A stretch of 64,000 nt of DNA. It comes from Grimontia kaedaensis (GTDB lineage: Bacteria; Pseudomonadota; Gammaproteobacteria; Enterobacterales; Vibrionaceae). Positions 8,747 through 17,086 of the stretch are shown piece by piece. Position 1 is the first letter of the stretch. Each line of letters begins with the position of its first letter. The notes below the pieces were generated by a model. The model was not told the DNA's origin and made no database searches. It worked only from the letters and a program-made list of their open reading frames with translations. The position numbers were made by a program, and so were the translations under genes. Location of the stretch: assembly GCF_023746615.1 (NCBI RefSeq), contig NZ_CP082275.1:186001-250000 (forward strand), given 5' to 3'.

Positions 8747-10624
8747 ATGGCGTTATGGGGCGGAAGGTTTAGTCAGGCAGCAGACACGCGGTTCAAGCAG
8801 TTTAACGATTCGTTGCGTTTTGACTATCGCCTCGCGGAGCAGGACATCGTAGGTTCAATTGCCTGGTCAAAGGCACTGCGCTCAGTGGGCGTTTTGTCTG
8901 AGATTGAGCAGCAACGCCTCGAGCTTGCACTGAATGAAATCAAGCTGGCTGTGATGGAAGATCCAGAGCAGATCCTGCGCTCTGACGCTGAAGACATTCA
9001 TAGCTGGGTCGAGCAGCAACTGATTGCTAAAGTAGGCGATTTGGGTAAAAAGCTGCACACTGGTCGCTCGCGTAACGATCAGGTGGCGACTGACCTTAAG
9101 CTTTGGTGTCGTCAGCAGGGTCAACAGCTTCTCCTTGCACTCGATAAACTGCAAAACCAGATGGTAAAAGTCGCGGCAGAGAATCAGAACACGGTACTGC
9201 CGGGCTACACTCACCTTCAACGTGCCCAACCAGTGACATTTGCACACTGGTGTCTGGCTTACGTTGAAATGTTCGAGCGTGACTACTCGCGCTTGAGCGA
9301 TGCACTGAACCGCTTGGACACCTGCCCGCTGGGCTCTGGTGCTCTGGCAGGGACGGCGTATCCGATTGATCGTGAGGCATTGGCTCACAGCCTGGGTTTC
9401 CGCCGTGCAACCCGCAACAGTCTGGACTCTGTTTCTGACCGTGACCATGTGATGGAGCTGATGTCTGTGGCATCGGTTTCTATGCTTCACCTGTCGCGTA
9501 TGGCGGAAGATCTGATTTTCTACAACTCAGGCGAGTCCAACTTTGTTGAGCTTGCAGACGCGGTGACCTCAGGTTCATCCCTGATGCCACAGAAGAAGAA
9601 CCCGGACGCGCTTGAGCTTATCCGTGGTAAGACGGGCCGCGTTTATGGCGCCATGTCTGCGATGATGATGACAGTGAAAGCACTGCCGCTTGCATACAAC
9701 AAAGACATGCAGGAAGACAAAGAAGGGCTGTTCGACGCGCTCGACACCTGGTTTGACTGTATTGAAATGGCAGCGCTTTGTTTTGATGGCATCAAAATCA
9801 ACAAAGATCGCACGCTGGAAGCCGCGATGCAGGGGTACTCTAACGCGACTGAGCTTGCGGATTACCTGGTTGCCAAGGGAATTCCTTTCCGTGAAGCGCA
9901 CCATATCGTGGGTGTCGCTGTGGTCGCCGCCATTGAAAAAGGTTGTGCGCTGGAAGAGTTGTCTCTTGAGGACATGAAGCAGTTCTCGCCAGTGATTGAC
10001 GAGGATGTTTATCCAATTCTCACCATTGAATCCTGTCTTGAGAAGCGCTGTGCGCTGGGTGGTGTGGCGCCGAATCAGGTGGAATACGCCATTAGTCAGG
10101 CAGAGAAGCGTTTGGAGAAACGTTACTCACCAAGCGTGAAAGTACGTGGCGCGCGTCTTACTGACCTCGATGCGATTGAAGGCATGGTAGTTTACTGGGC
10201 GGGACTGGGTGAAAACCTACCGCGTGAACGTAATGAACTGGTTCGTGATATAGGCTCGTTTGCCGTTGCGGAGCATCAGGGTGAAGTGACAGGTTGTGCG
10301 TCGCTCTACGTTTATGATTCAGGCCTTGCGGAAGTGCGCTCTTTGGGCGTGGAAGCTGGCTGGCAGAATCAAGGGCAGGGCAGCGCGATTGTTCAACACC
10401 TGCTGAAAAAAGCGAGTGGCATGGCCATCAAGAAAGTGTTTGTGCTGACCCGTGTACCAGAGTTCTTTATGCGTCAGGGCTTTATTCCAACCTCTAAATC
10501 TTTGCTGCCTGAAAAGGTGATGAAAGACTGTGACCGCTGTCCACGCCTTCATGCGTGTGATGAAGTGGCACTGGAGTTTACCTTTGATCAGGACAGATTG
10601 ATTGCTAAAGCCAACGTGGCGTAA
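8747..10624 (+). CDS. argH: Fused argininosuccinate lyase / N-acetylglutamate synthase ArgH(A)
   Basis: The product has 625 residues, about 165 more than a plain ArgH. Residues 1-460 are argininosuccinate lyase, with TGRSRNDQVATD near 105, HLQRAQP near 160 and the fumarase-superfamily signature GSSLMPQKKNPD near 280. From about 465 a GNAT acetyltransferase domain follows; VRSLGVEAGWQNQGQGSAIV is its acetyl-CoA loop. Such ArgH(A) fusions are known from Moritella and Vibrio, where the tail makes N-acetylglutamate. One protein therefore performs the first and last steps of the pathway. A CDRCP/HACD cysteine pair lies near the end. RBS AAGGAG is at 8733-8738, and a terminator follows. Confidence 0.96.
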   Translation: MALWGGRFSQAADTRFKQFNDSLRFDYRLAEQDIVGSIAWSKALRSVGVLSEIEQQRLELALNEIKLAVMEDPEQILRSDAEDIHSWVEQQLIAKVGDLGKKLHTGRSRNDQVATDLKLWCRQQGQQLLLALDKLQNQMVKVAAENQNTVLPGYTHLQRAQPVTFAHWCLAYVEMFERDYSRLSDALNRLDTCPLGSGALAGTAYPIDREALAHSLGFRRATRNSLDSVSDRDHVMELMSVASVSMLHLSRMAEDLIFYNSGESNFVELADAVTSGSSLMPQKKNPDALELIRGKTGRVYGAMSAMMMTVKALPLAYNKDMQEDKEGLFDALDTWFDCIEMAALCFDGIKINKDRTLEAAMQGYSNATELADYLVAKGIPFREAHHIVGVAVVAAIEKGCALEELSLEDMKQFSPVIDEDVYPILTIESCLEKRCALGGVAPNQVEYAISQAEKRLEKRYSPSVKVRGARLTDLDAIEGMVVYWAGLGENLPRERNELVRDIGSFAVAEHQGEVTGCASLYVYDSGLAEVRSLGVEAGWQNQGQGSAIVQHLLKKASGMAIKKVFVLTRVPEFFMRQGFIPTSKSLLPEKVMKDCDRCPRLHACDEVALEFTFDQDRLIAKANVA

Positions 10625-10641
10625 ACAGGTATAGAATGAAT

Positions 10642-10667
10642 AAAAACCGGCTTAGGCCGGTTTTTTT
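10642..10667. terminator. Terminator between argH(A) and DUF3624 gene
   Basis: ACCGGC-TTAG-GCCGGT with seven T on the plus strand and five on the minus strand. It serves argH(A) and probably also the convergent DUF3624 gene. Confidence 0.85.
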
Positions 10668-10681
10668 GTGTTTTATAGTCG

Positions 10682-10933
10682 CTATTTTTTGGGCTCGGGC
10701 GCATTCATCCGAAACGGCATCAGAATGAGATGAAGGGAGAGCAAAATTGCGCTGGCACCTGCACCAAAGAGCAGGGTGATGGACTCTATCGATTTCGGTG
10801 TGTCACTAAACCCGATAAACCACATTGGCCAAAGCACCAGATTCATCACGGCAAGTTGAATCATGCAACGTTTGCAGCGGCCGAGTTTGGCGCGAATAGT
10901 GAGAGAGGCGTCTTTGCAGAATCGGCAACTCAT
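10682..10933 (-). CDS. Small DUF3624-like membrane protein
   Basis: An 83-residue protein beginning MSCRFCKD. It carries two cysteine pairs in the first 25 residues (CRFC and CKRC within GRCKRCM), then two hydrophobic stretches near residues 27-43 and 55-75 likely to span the membrane. The cysteine pairs plus the SIESITLLF segment resemble DUF3624, a Vibrionaceae family of unknown function; assignment is from memory of the family. The start at 10933 is preferred because longer forms run through the lpd terminator, but no strong ribosome-binding site is seen. Convergent with argH(A). Confidence 0.6.
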   Translation of the reverse strand: MSCRFCKDASLTIRAKLGRCKRCMIQLAVMNLVLWPMWFIGFSDTPKSIESITLLFGAGASAILLSLHLILMPFRMNAPEPKK

Positions 10934-10976
10934 GGATAGCAAGCCCAAAAATATCAACTTGTTGCAGCCTACAAAG

Positions 10977-11001
10977 AAAAAAGCCCTCCGTAAAGGAGGG
11001 C
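10977..11001 (-). terminator. Terminator after the lipoamide-dehydrogenase-like gene
   Basis: On the minus strand GCCCTCC-TTTAC-GGAGGGC is followed by TTTTTT. It lies about 80 bases past the lpd stop and upstream of the DUF3624 gene. Confidence 0.85.
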
Positions 11002-11083
11002 AAACCACAAACTCTTGGGGAGAGTGAGGTGAACGTGCAAGTTATGCAAGCAAGGGGATTAACACTGTTATTGGTATTGGGTT

Positions 11084-12535
11084 TTAACAGCCTGGACCGC
11101 AATCCAGGCAGTGCTTGATCATTTCAGGACCTAAGTGCAGCTTGGCGTTCAGGTCACGCAGTGCGGTACGTACGCCTTCTTCAATCACTGGGTGATAGAA
11201 AGGCATATCCAGCATCTGTGAAATGGTCATTTGGTTTTGGTGTGCCCAAGCCAACAGGTGCGCCAGATGTTCTGCGTTTGGGCCCATCATCTCTGCGCCA
11301 AGGAAACGACCGGTACCCTGCTCGCCGTAAACGTGCAGCACACCTTTGTTTCGCAACATGACACGCGAGCGGCCTTGACCTTCGAACGACACCACACCGG
11401 TTTCGAAACAGCCACAGGTGCCAAGACGAGCGGTGATTTCTTTGTAGGTTTCACCCACCATGGCGATTTGTGGATCAGAGAACACAGCAGCGATTTTGCT
11501 TCGGCGCAGACCGGCTCGGATATCAGGGAATCGACCTGCGTTGTCACCGGCGATTCGGCCCTGATCCGCTGCTTCGTGAAGCAATGGGATCTGGTTGCTC
11601 GCATCTCCTGAGATGAAAATCGACGCGACACTGGTTTGCATGGTGTATGAGTCAGCCGTTGGTACACCGCGTGCATCCAATTCCATGCCAGTATTTTCAA
11701 TGTCCAGCTTGTCGACGTTAGGACGACGGCCGGTGGCTGCCAGCACGTAGTCCACTTCCACACGCTGTTCCTGACCTTGTTTGTCGAGGTAACGGATATG
11801 GACTTTTTCACCCTCGCGCACCATTTCTTCGACTTTAGCGTCAGCGTCCAGATAGAACTCCTCGTTGAAGGCTTTATCTGCGTAAGCCATCACCGTTGGG
11901 TCAGTTAAAGGACCTACTTGACCGCCAACACCGAAGACTTTTACTTTCACGCCAAGGCGATGCAGCGACTGACCAAGCTCAAGACCGATAACGCCTGGAC
12001 CAAATACAGCGACAGATTCTGGCAAATCATCCCAATCGAATACGTCATCGTTCACGATCAGACGGTCACCCAAATCATTCCATGGCGCCGGCCATGTTGG
12101 GCGTGAGCCCGTCGCAATCACAATGCGTTTTGCTTCGATGCGGGTGTGGTCGTCTACGACGAGAGTATTGTCGTCAATAAACTTGGCGTAACCAGCGATT
12201 TTGTCTTCTGCCGGGATGTCATCAACACCTTCGAGAACAAAGCCAACGAAACGGTCGCGCTCACGTTTCACACGATCCATCACTTCGCGGCCATTGATTT
12301 TAATTTCACCTTGAGGATGCACGCCAAAACCCGGCGCTTTTTCGATGTGGTGAACGGCTTCAGCAGCGGCAATCAGAAGTTTCGATGGCATACAGCCAAC
12401 CCGCGCACAGGTCGTGCCATAAGGACCGCCTTCGATGATCACAACATTGTCGGCGTGTGCTTTGGCTGCGCGGTAAGCACCCAGACCTGCGGTTCCTCCA
12501 CCAATGACAGCGACATCTACATTCAAGGTTTTCAT
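11084..12535 (-). CDS. Dihydrolipoyl dehydrogenase-like flavoprotein disulfide reductase
   Basis: A 483-residue class I pyridine nucleotide-disulfide oxidoreductase. It has an FAD Rossmann motif VIGGGTAGLGAYRAA at residues 10-24, a redox-active CARVGC pair near 43-48, a second nucleotide-binding GPGVIGLELGQSL near 180, the FAD motif FISGDA near 310, and the dimerisation domain with HPVIEE supplying the His-Glu base. The GTTCARVGC form departs from the GGTCLNVGC of pyruvate-dehydrogenase E3, and no E2 gene is nearby, so the physiological disulfide is unknown. The protein ends with cysteines at 476, 479 and 483. It sits between the peroxiredoxin-glutaredoxin fusion and a terminator, which suggests an oxidative-stress role. 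GGAG precedes the ATG. Confidence 0.88.
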   Translation of the reverse strand: MKTLNVDVAVIGGGTAGLGAYRAAKAHADNVVIIEGGPYGTTCARVGCMPSKLLIAAAEAVHHIEKAPGFGVHPQGEIKINGREVMDRVKRERDRFVGFVLEGVDDIPAEDKIAGYAKFIDDNTLVVDDHTRIEAKRIVIATGSRPTWPAPWNDLGDRLIVNDDVFDWDDLPESVAVFGPGVIGLELGQSLHRLGVKVKVFGVGGQVGPLTDPTVMAYADKAFNEEFYLDADAKVEEMVREGEKVHIRYLDKQGQEQRVEVDYVLAATGRRPNVDKLDIENTGMELDARGVPTADSYTMQTSVASIFISGDASNQIPLLHEAADQGRIAGDNAGRFPDIRAGLRRSKIAAVFSDPQIAMVGETYKEITARLGTCGCFETGVVSFEGQGRSRVMLRNKGVLHVYGEQGTGRFLGAEMMGPNAEHLAHLLAWAHQNQMTISQMLDMPFYHPVIEEGVRTALRDLNAKLHLGPEMIKHCLDCGPGC

Positions 12536-12590
12536 TGTTATTCTCCAGCTAAATCCGGTGACAAGCGTCGATAATGTTTGGAATTAAGTA

Positions 12591-12612
12591 GGGCAGCCTA
12601 AGCTGCCCTTTT
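12591..12612. terminator. Hairpin between prx-grx and lpd-like gene
   Basis: GGGCAGC-CTAA-GCTGCCC with TTTT on the plus side only. It lies 6 bases past the prx-grx stop; on the minus strand the following tract is not T-rich, so it may only attenuate read-through into the lpd-like gene. Confidence 0.5.
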
Positions 12613-12617
12613 CGGTG

Positions 12618-13349
12618 TTATGCGAAGTACGCTTCCAGCTCGTCGCTGCCACCGATGTGCTTACCGCCAATGAATACTTGAGGCACTGTTGCTCTGCCGC
12701 TTACTGCTCGCAGGCTCACAGTGGTTGCATCCTGACCCAGCACAATTTCTTCAAACTGTAGCTTGTTATCAATCAGCGTTTGTTTTGCCTTTGCACAGAA
12801 AGGACAACCTGGTTTGCTGAATACCGTAATTGATTCTTGCAGTTTATGGTTCGGCGCAATGTAGCCAAGCATGGTGTCTGCGTCAGACACTTTGAACGGG
12901 TCGCCCGGCTCGTTTGGCTCGATGAACATCTTCTCTACCACGCCGTCTTTCACCAGCATGCTGTAGCGCCATGAACGCTCGCCAAAGCCCAAATCGTCTT
13001 TCGCTACTGCCATGCCCATGCCACGGGTAAACTCTGCGTTACCGTCTGGAATGAAAGTAATGTTTTCTGCTTCCTGGTCTGCTTTCCAAGCGTTCATCAC
13101 GAACGTATCGTTTACAGACACACAAAGAATGTCATCAACACCGTGCTCTTGGAACACTGAGTACAGCTCGTTGTAGCGAGGCAGGTGCGTTGAAGAACAT
13201 GTCGGAGTGAAAGCACCTGGCAGGCTGAATACAACCACCGTTTTACCGGCAAATAGCTCGTCAGTGGTCACGTTTACCCACTCATCACCCTTGCGAGTTG
13301 GGAAGGTAACGCTTGGTACTTTCTGACCTTCTTTGTTAATAAATTCCAT
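12618..13349 (-). CDS. Peroxiredoxin-glutaredoxin fusion (hybrid Prx5)
   Basis: The product has 243 residues. Residues 1-165 form a Prx5-type peroxiredoxin with peroxidatic Cys51 in PGAFTPTCS. Residues about 172-243 form a glutaredoxin with the CPFC pair at 182-185 and the GSH-binding TVPQVFI and GGSDEL elements. Such hybrids (Haemophilus PGdx) reduce peroxides using glutathione, the Grx domain recycling the Prx domain within one chain. It is divergent from oxyR with 147 bases between, holding an OxyR-like site, so induction by peroxide is expected. The ORF is complete and of usual length for the family. Confidence 0.95.
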   Translation of the reverse strand: MEFINKEGQKVPSVTFPTRKGDEWVNVTTDELFAGKTVVVFSLPGAFTPTCSSTHLPRYNELYSVFQEHGVDDILCVSVNDTFVMNAWKADQEAENITFIPDGNAEFTRGMGMAVAKDDLGFGERSWRYSMLVKDGVVEKMFIEPNEPGDPFKVSDADTMLGYIAPNHKLQESITVFSKPGCPFCAKAKQTLIDNKLQFEEIVLGQDATTVSLRAVSGRATVPQVFIGGKHIGGSDELEAYFA

Positions 13350-13436
13350 GGTAATACCCCTTAAATAAATTTTGTTTTTCAGTTCTTTAATCCGGTGTTC
13401 CCGGTTGATGTGTTTATATTAGGGCGAAAGGGGTAG

Positions 13437-13473
13437 ATAGTTCTAATTGATTGGGTTTATCATTTTAATAAGT
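13437..13473. promoter_or_regulatory. OxyR-like operator between prx-grx and oxyR
   Basis: ATAGTTCTAATTGAT (13437-13451), a 7-base spacer, then ATCATTTTAATAAGT (13459-13473). Against the E. coli OxyR repeat ATAGnTnnnAnCTAT, the first copy fits 8 of 10 fixed positions and the second 5 of 10, with the canonical 7-base spacing. Location in the divergent promoter fits joint control of prx-grx and oxyR. Confidence 0.5.
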
Positions 13474-13496
13474 AAAATCTATCAAAGAGGTTTGGT

Positions 13497-14402
13497 GTGA
13501 ATATTCGCGATCTCGAATATCTGGTGGCTCTGTCTGAGCACCAGCACTTCAGAAAGGCAGCGGAAGCCTGTTTCGTCAGCCAGCCAACATTGAGCGGCCA
13601 GATCCGCAAGTTGGAAGATGAATTGGGTGTGGTGCTGCTGGAGCGCACCAGCCGAAAAGTGCTGTTCACTGACGCTGGCATGCAGCTTGTCCGTCAAGCA
13701 CAAAAAATCCTGATGGAAGTGAAAGTGCTGGAAGAGATGGCAAGTCAGCAAGGCGAAGAAATGGCGGGGCCGCTGCACATTGGGTTTATTCCGACTGTCG
13801 GCCCGTATCTGCTTCCCCATATTGTGCCAGCGCTGAAAGAGGCATTCCCAGAGCTTGAACTTTTCCTTCACGAAGCACAGACCCATCAACTTGTGCAGCA
13901 GTTGGAAGAGGGGAAACTGGACTGCATTATTCTGGCATCCGTTAAAGAAACTGAGCACTTTAAGGAAATCCCACTGTATCTAGAGCCGATGTTGCTGGCG
14001 TTACCGGAAGGTCACAAGTGGTCAAAGGCTGAAACCGTGCCGATGGATGACCTTCGTGGCGAAACACTGTTGATGTTGGCGGATGGGCACTGTCTTCGCG
14101 ATCAGGCGATGGGCTTTTGTTTTGCAGCAGGCGCGAAGGAAGACTCGCGTTTCCGTGCGACCAGTCTGGAGACCCTTCGTAACATGGTGGCGGCAGATAC
14201 GGGGATCACTCTGCTGCCGAAGCTGTCTGTCCCTGAGAGTATGCAGCGTGATGGTGTGGTGTATGTGAAAGCCGTGGATCCTGAGCCTCAACGCTTGATC
14301 ACCTTGGACTACCGTCCCGGTTCGCCGCTGAGAGCCCGCTATGAAAAACTGGCGAAAGTCATTGCTGATGCCATGGGCAAAGTCTGTAATCCGATAGGCT
14401 AA
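13497..14402 (+). CDS. oxyR: OxyR, peroxide-sensing LysR-type regulator
   Basis: The product has 301 residues. The N-terminal LysR helix-turn-helix starts MNIRDLEYLVAL with FRKAAEACFVSQPTLS. The two sensor cysteines fall exactly at residues 199 and 208 in DGHCLRDQAMGFCF, the E. coli positions. Oxidation by hydrogen peroxide makes the C199-C208 disulfide and switches OxyR to an activator. The start is GTG at 13497 with AGAGG at 13485-13489. Divergent prx-grx next door is the likely first target; the rubrerythrin operon at 46 kb also carries an OxyR-like site. Confidence 0.97.
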   Translation: MNIRDLEYLVALSEHQHFRKAAEACFVSQPTLSGQIRKLEDELGVVLLERTSRKVLFTDAGMQLVRQAQKILMEVKVLEEMASQQGEEMAGPLHIGFIPTVGPYLLPHIVPALKEAFPELELFLHEAQTHQLVQQLEEGKLDCIILASVKETEHFKEIPLYLEPMLLALPEGHKWSKAETVPMDDLRGETLLMLADGHCLRDQAMGFCFAAGAKEDSRFRATSLETLRNMVAADTGITLLPKLSVPESMQRDGVVYVKAVDPEPQRLITLDYRPGSPLRARYEKLAKVIADAMGKVCNPIG

Positions 14403-14419
14403 CTTCGCGAGACCAAAAG

Positions 14420-14444
14420 AAAAGGCGCCCAATGGGCGCCTTTG
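14420..14444. terminator. Terminator between oxyR and mrcA
   Basis: GGCGCCC-AAT-GGGCGCC flanked by AAAA and TTT. It serves convergent oxyR and mrcA. Confidence 0.75.
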
Positions 14445-14459
14445 TCGTTCTCGGAGGGC

Positions 14460-16970
14460 TTAGAAAAGCTCTTCACCTTCAGACTCGTAAATATTTCCGC
14501 TACTGGCGGCGGAGGATACATAGTCGGTTGGCTCGGTGCCCTTCTCAAAGAATTCGAACATTGAGCTTGCGTCATTCTTGCGGGTCAGCAGGCCAGTGTC
14601 GCGATCAATACGCACTTTTACGATGTCAGATGGCACCACTTTGCGCTGTGCTGGTACGTCGACCAACGCATCAACCATAAAATCGATCCAAGCGGGTTGC
14701 GCAGTTTTTGCTCCCGCTTCCGCACCGGAGATCTGGGAGTTATCCAGATTGGCGTTGCGGGAGGTTCTGCCGAGTTCACGTGAGTGATCATCAAACCCAA
14801 CCCATACTGTTGCCACCAGACCCGGTGCAAAGCCGCTGTACCACGCATCTTTGGAGTCGTTGGTAGTACCCGTCTTGCCGCCAATATCGCGTCGGTTAAG
14901 CGGTTTTTGCGCGCGCCAGCCTGTACCGTTCCAGCCAGTACCCTTACGCCAGTCGCCGCCACCCCAGATGTTAGCTTCCATCATTTCGCGGGTCAGGAAG
15001 GCATTTTGCTCACTGATGACCTGTGGTGCGAATTCTGGCTCGTTTTCCATGGATGCGGTTTCATCCAGCAGATTTTCCTCTTCCATTAGGTTATCTGAGC
15101 TGAGTTTAGACGTATTACTGTCACAATTTTCACGGCAGATAGTTTGTGGGTGAGCAGTGAAAAGCAGCTTTCCAAACGGGTCTTCAACTTTGCTGATGAA
15201 GTAAGGCTTAAGATAGTAACCGCCGTTGGCAAACACACTGAAGCCTTGGGCTACTTGCATTGGCGTCAGGCTGCCAGCACCCAAAGCCAGGGTTTCAGAG
15301 CGCGGCAGTTCTTCATGTTTGAAGCCAAAGCGGGTCAGAAAGTCGATAGTTTCATCCAAACCCACTTTGCGCAGCACGCGGACGGCCATGACGTTTTTAG
15401 ACGTTGCCAGACCAATGCGTGCCCGGGTCGGGCCAATGTATGTCGGTGGAGAGTTTTTAGGACGCCACGCTGTTCCTTGACTTGAGTCCCACTTATTGAT
15501 GGGAGCGTCATTGATCAAAGTTGCCAGTGTCATCCCCTGATCCAATGCAGCAGAATAGATAAACGGCTTGATAGCAGAACCTACCTGACGAACTGACTGG
15601 GTCGCGCGGTTGAACTTGCTGTGAACGAAGTTAAAACCACCCACCAGTGCTTTGATAGCGCCGTTTTCTGGTGACATGGCCACCATGGCTGTGTTGGCAT
15701 CCGGCACCTGACTCAGGTGCCATGCATCGTCAACCTTGCGCACCCAAATTTGCTCACCAACAGCCAGAATATCCGCTGCTTGCTTCGGTGCAGTGCCTTG
15801 ACGGGTGTCTGTCCTATAGCGGCGTGCCCACTTCATTCCATCCCAAGGCAGCATTGCGGTCCCACCGCTTTGCAATTCAACTTCGGCTGCTTTTCCGTCG
15901 ATCTTTATAACAACAGCCGGATTGAGCTCACCATAAGTAGGTTGTTTCTTCAGGTGTTTGGCAATCTTCTCTGCATCCCATGGCTCAGCACCATCTTTCC
16001 AAAGTGTGGCCACTGCACCGCGATAGCCGTGACGTTCATCATAAGAGAGGAGGTTGTTGATCGCGGCTTTTTCTGCTGCGTTTTGCAGACGTGAATCAAG
16101 CGTGGTGTAGACCTTTATGCCTGATTCATAAACATCTTCGCCGTATTGCTCAACCGCCCAAGCACGTGCCATTTCCGCCATGTAAGGTGCGTTCAATTCG
16201 ATTTCTGCGCCATGGTAGCGGGAAACAATCGGTTCGTTTCTCGCCTGCTCGTACTCAGAGCGGGTGATATAGCCTTCATCCAGCATGCGCTTAAGCACCA
16301 CATTACGGCGGTTGGTCGCACGTTCTACCGAATAAATCGGATTCATTGTGGATGGGGCTTTTGGCATGCCTGCAAGAGTGGCGAGTTCACTAAGAGTCAG
16401 ATCTTTAAGGTCTTTACCAAAGTAAACGCGCGCGGCAGCACCAAATCCATACGAGCGGTAACCCAGAAAAATTTTGTTGGCGTAAAGTTCCATTATTTCC
16501 TGTTTGGTTAGCAATTGCTCGATGTGGATCGCGATAAATATCTCTTTGATTTTACGCATAACCTTCTTTTCGTTGGAAAGGAAGAAATTACGCGCAAGTT
16601 GTTGGGTGATGGTACTTGCACCCTGTTTGGCGCTTCCTGACATGGCCACAACAATGGCGGCACGGGTAATACCGATAGGGTCGATACCTGGGTGGTCATA
16701 AAAGCGGCTGTCTTCAGTCGCGATCAGGGCGTCAATTAGATCTTGTGGAATGTCATTGTAAGTGACTGGAATGCGTCGCTTTTCACCAAACTGGGAAATC
16801 AGTTTTCCGTCTGCGCTGTACACCTGCATTGGCGTTTGCAGTTCAACATCCTTGAGTGTGGCAACATCTGGTAATTCAGGTTTTACATAAACGTAAAAAC
16901 CAAAAATTGTACCCACTCCAAGTAATATGCAAATTATTGCAAAGGTAAGCAGTCGCTTAATGAACTTCAC
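14460..16970 (-). CDS. mrcA: Penicillin-binding protein 1A
   Basis: An 836-residue class A PBP (E. coli 850) that polymerises and cross-links peptidoglycan, anchored by one N-terminal membrane helix near residues 8-28. The glycosyltransferase domain shows ATEDSRFYDHPG and QGASTITQQLARN. An OB-like insert follows, then the transpeptidase domain with SxxK at Ser465 (GSAIKPF), TSKN and KTGTT. The start codon is GTG at 16970 with a weak GGGAAA upstream. It is divergent from pilM, the arrangement shared with E. coli mrcA-hofM. Its terminator is shared with oxyR. Confidence 0.96.
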   Translation of the reverse strand: MKFIKRLLTFAIICILLGVGTIFGFYVYVKPELPDVATLKDVELQTPMQVYSADGKLISQFGEKRRIPVTYNDIPQDLIDALIATEDSRFYDHPGIDPIGITRAAIVVAMSGSAKQGASTITQQLARNFFLSNEKKVMRKIKEIFIAIHIEQLLTKQEIMELYANKIFLGYRSYGFGAAARVYFGKDLKDLTLSELATLAGMPKAPSTMNPIYSVERATNRRNVVLKRMLDEGYITRSEYEQARNEPIVSRYHGAEIELNAPYMAEMARAWAVEQYGEDVYESGIKVYTTLDSRLQNAAEKAAINNLLSYDERHGYRGAVATLWKDGAEPWDAEKIAKHLKKQPTYGELNPAVVIKIDGKAAEVELQSGGTAMLPWDGMKWARRYRTDTRQGTAPKQAADILAVGEQIWVRKVDDAWHLSQVPDANTAMVAMSPENGAIKALVGGFNFVHSKFNRATQSVRQVGSAIKPFIYSAALDQGMTLATLINDAPINKWDSSQGTAWRPKNSPPTYIGPTRARIGLATSKNVMAVRVLRKVGLDETIDFLTRFGFKHEELPRSETLALGAGSLTPMQVAQGFSVFANGGYYLKPYFISKVEDPFGKLLFTAHPQTICRENCDSNTSKLSSDNLMEEENLLDETASMENEPEFAPQVISEQNAFLTREMMEANIWGGGDWRKGTGWNGTGWRAQKPLNRRDIGGKTGTTNDSKDAWYSGFAPGLVATVWVGFDDHSRELGRTSRNANLDNSQISGAEAGAKTAQPAWIDFMVDALVDVPAQRKVVPSDIVKVRIDRDTGLLTRKNDASSMFEFFEKGTEPTDYVSSAASSGNIYESEGEELF

Positions 16971-17086
16971 TTGATATTTCCCGTAAGTTTTCAGTCGAGT
17001 CGTTCAAACCATTAGTGCTCGTAGTATAAAGAGAACTGAACAAAAAATAACGAACCTGCGGAGAGAACTTTCAAAAAAGTTACTTG

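Noticed and set aside
10806..11102. A 98-codon minus-strand frame across the lpd terminator and DUF3624 region.
   Set aside because: It overlaps the better-supported DUF3624-like frame and runs through a terminator hairpin.
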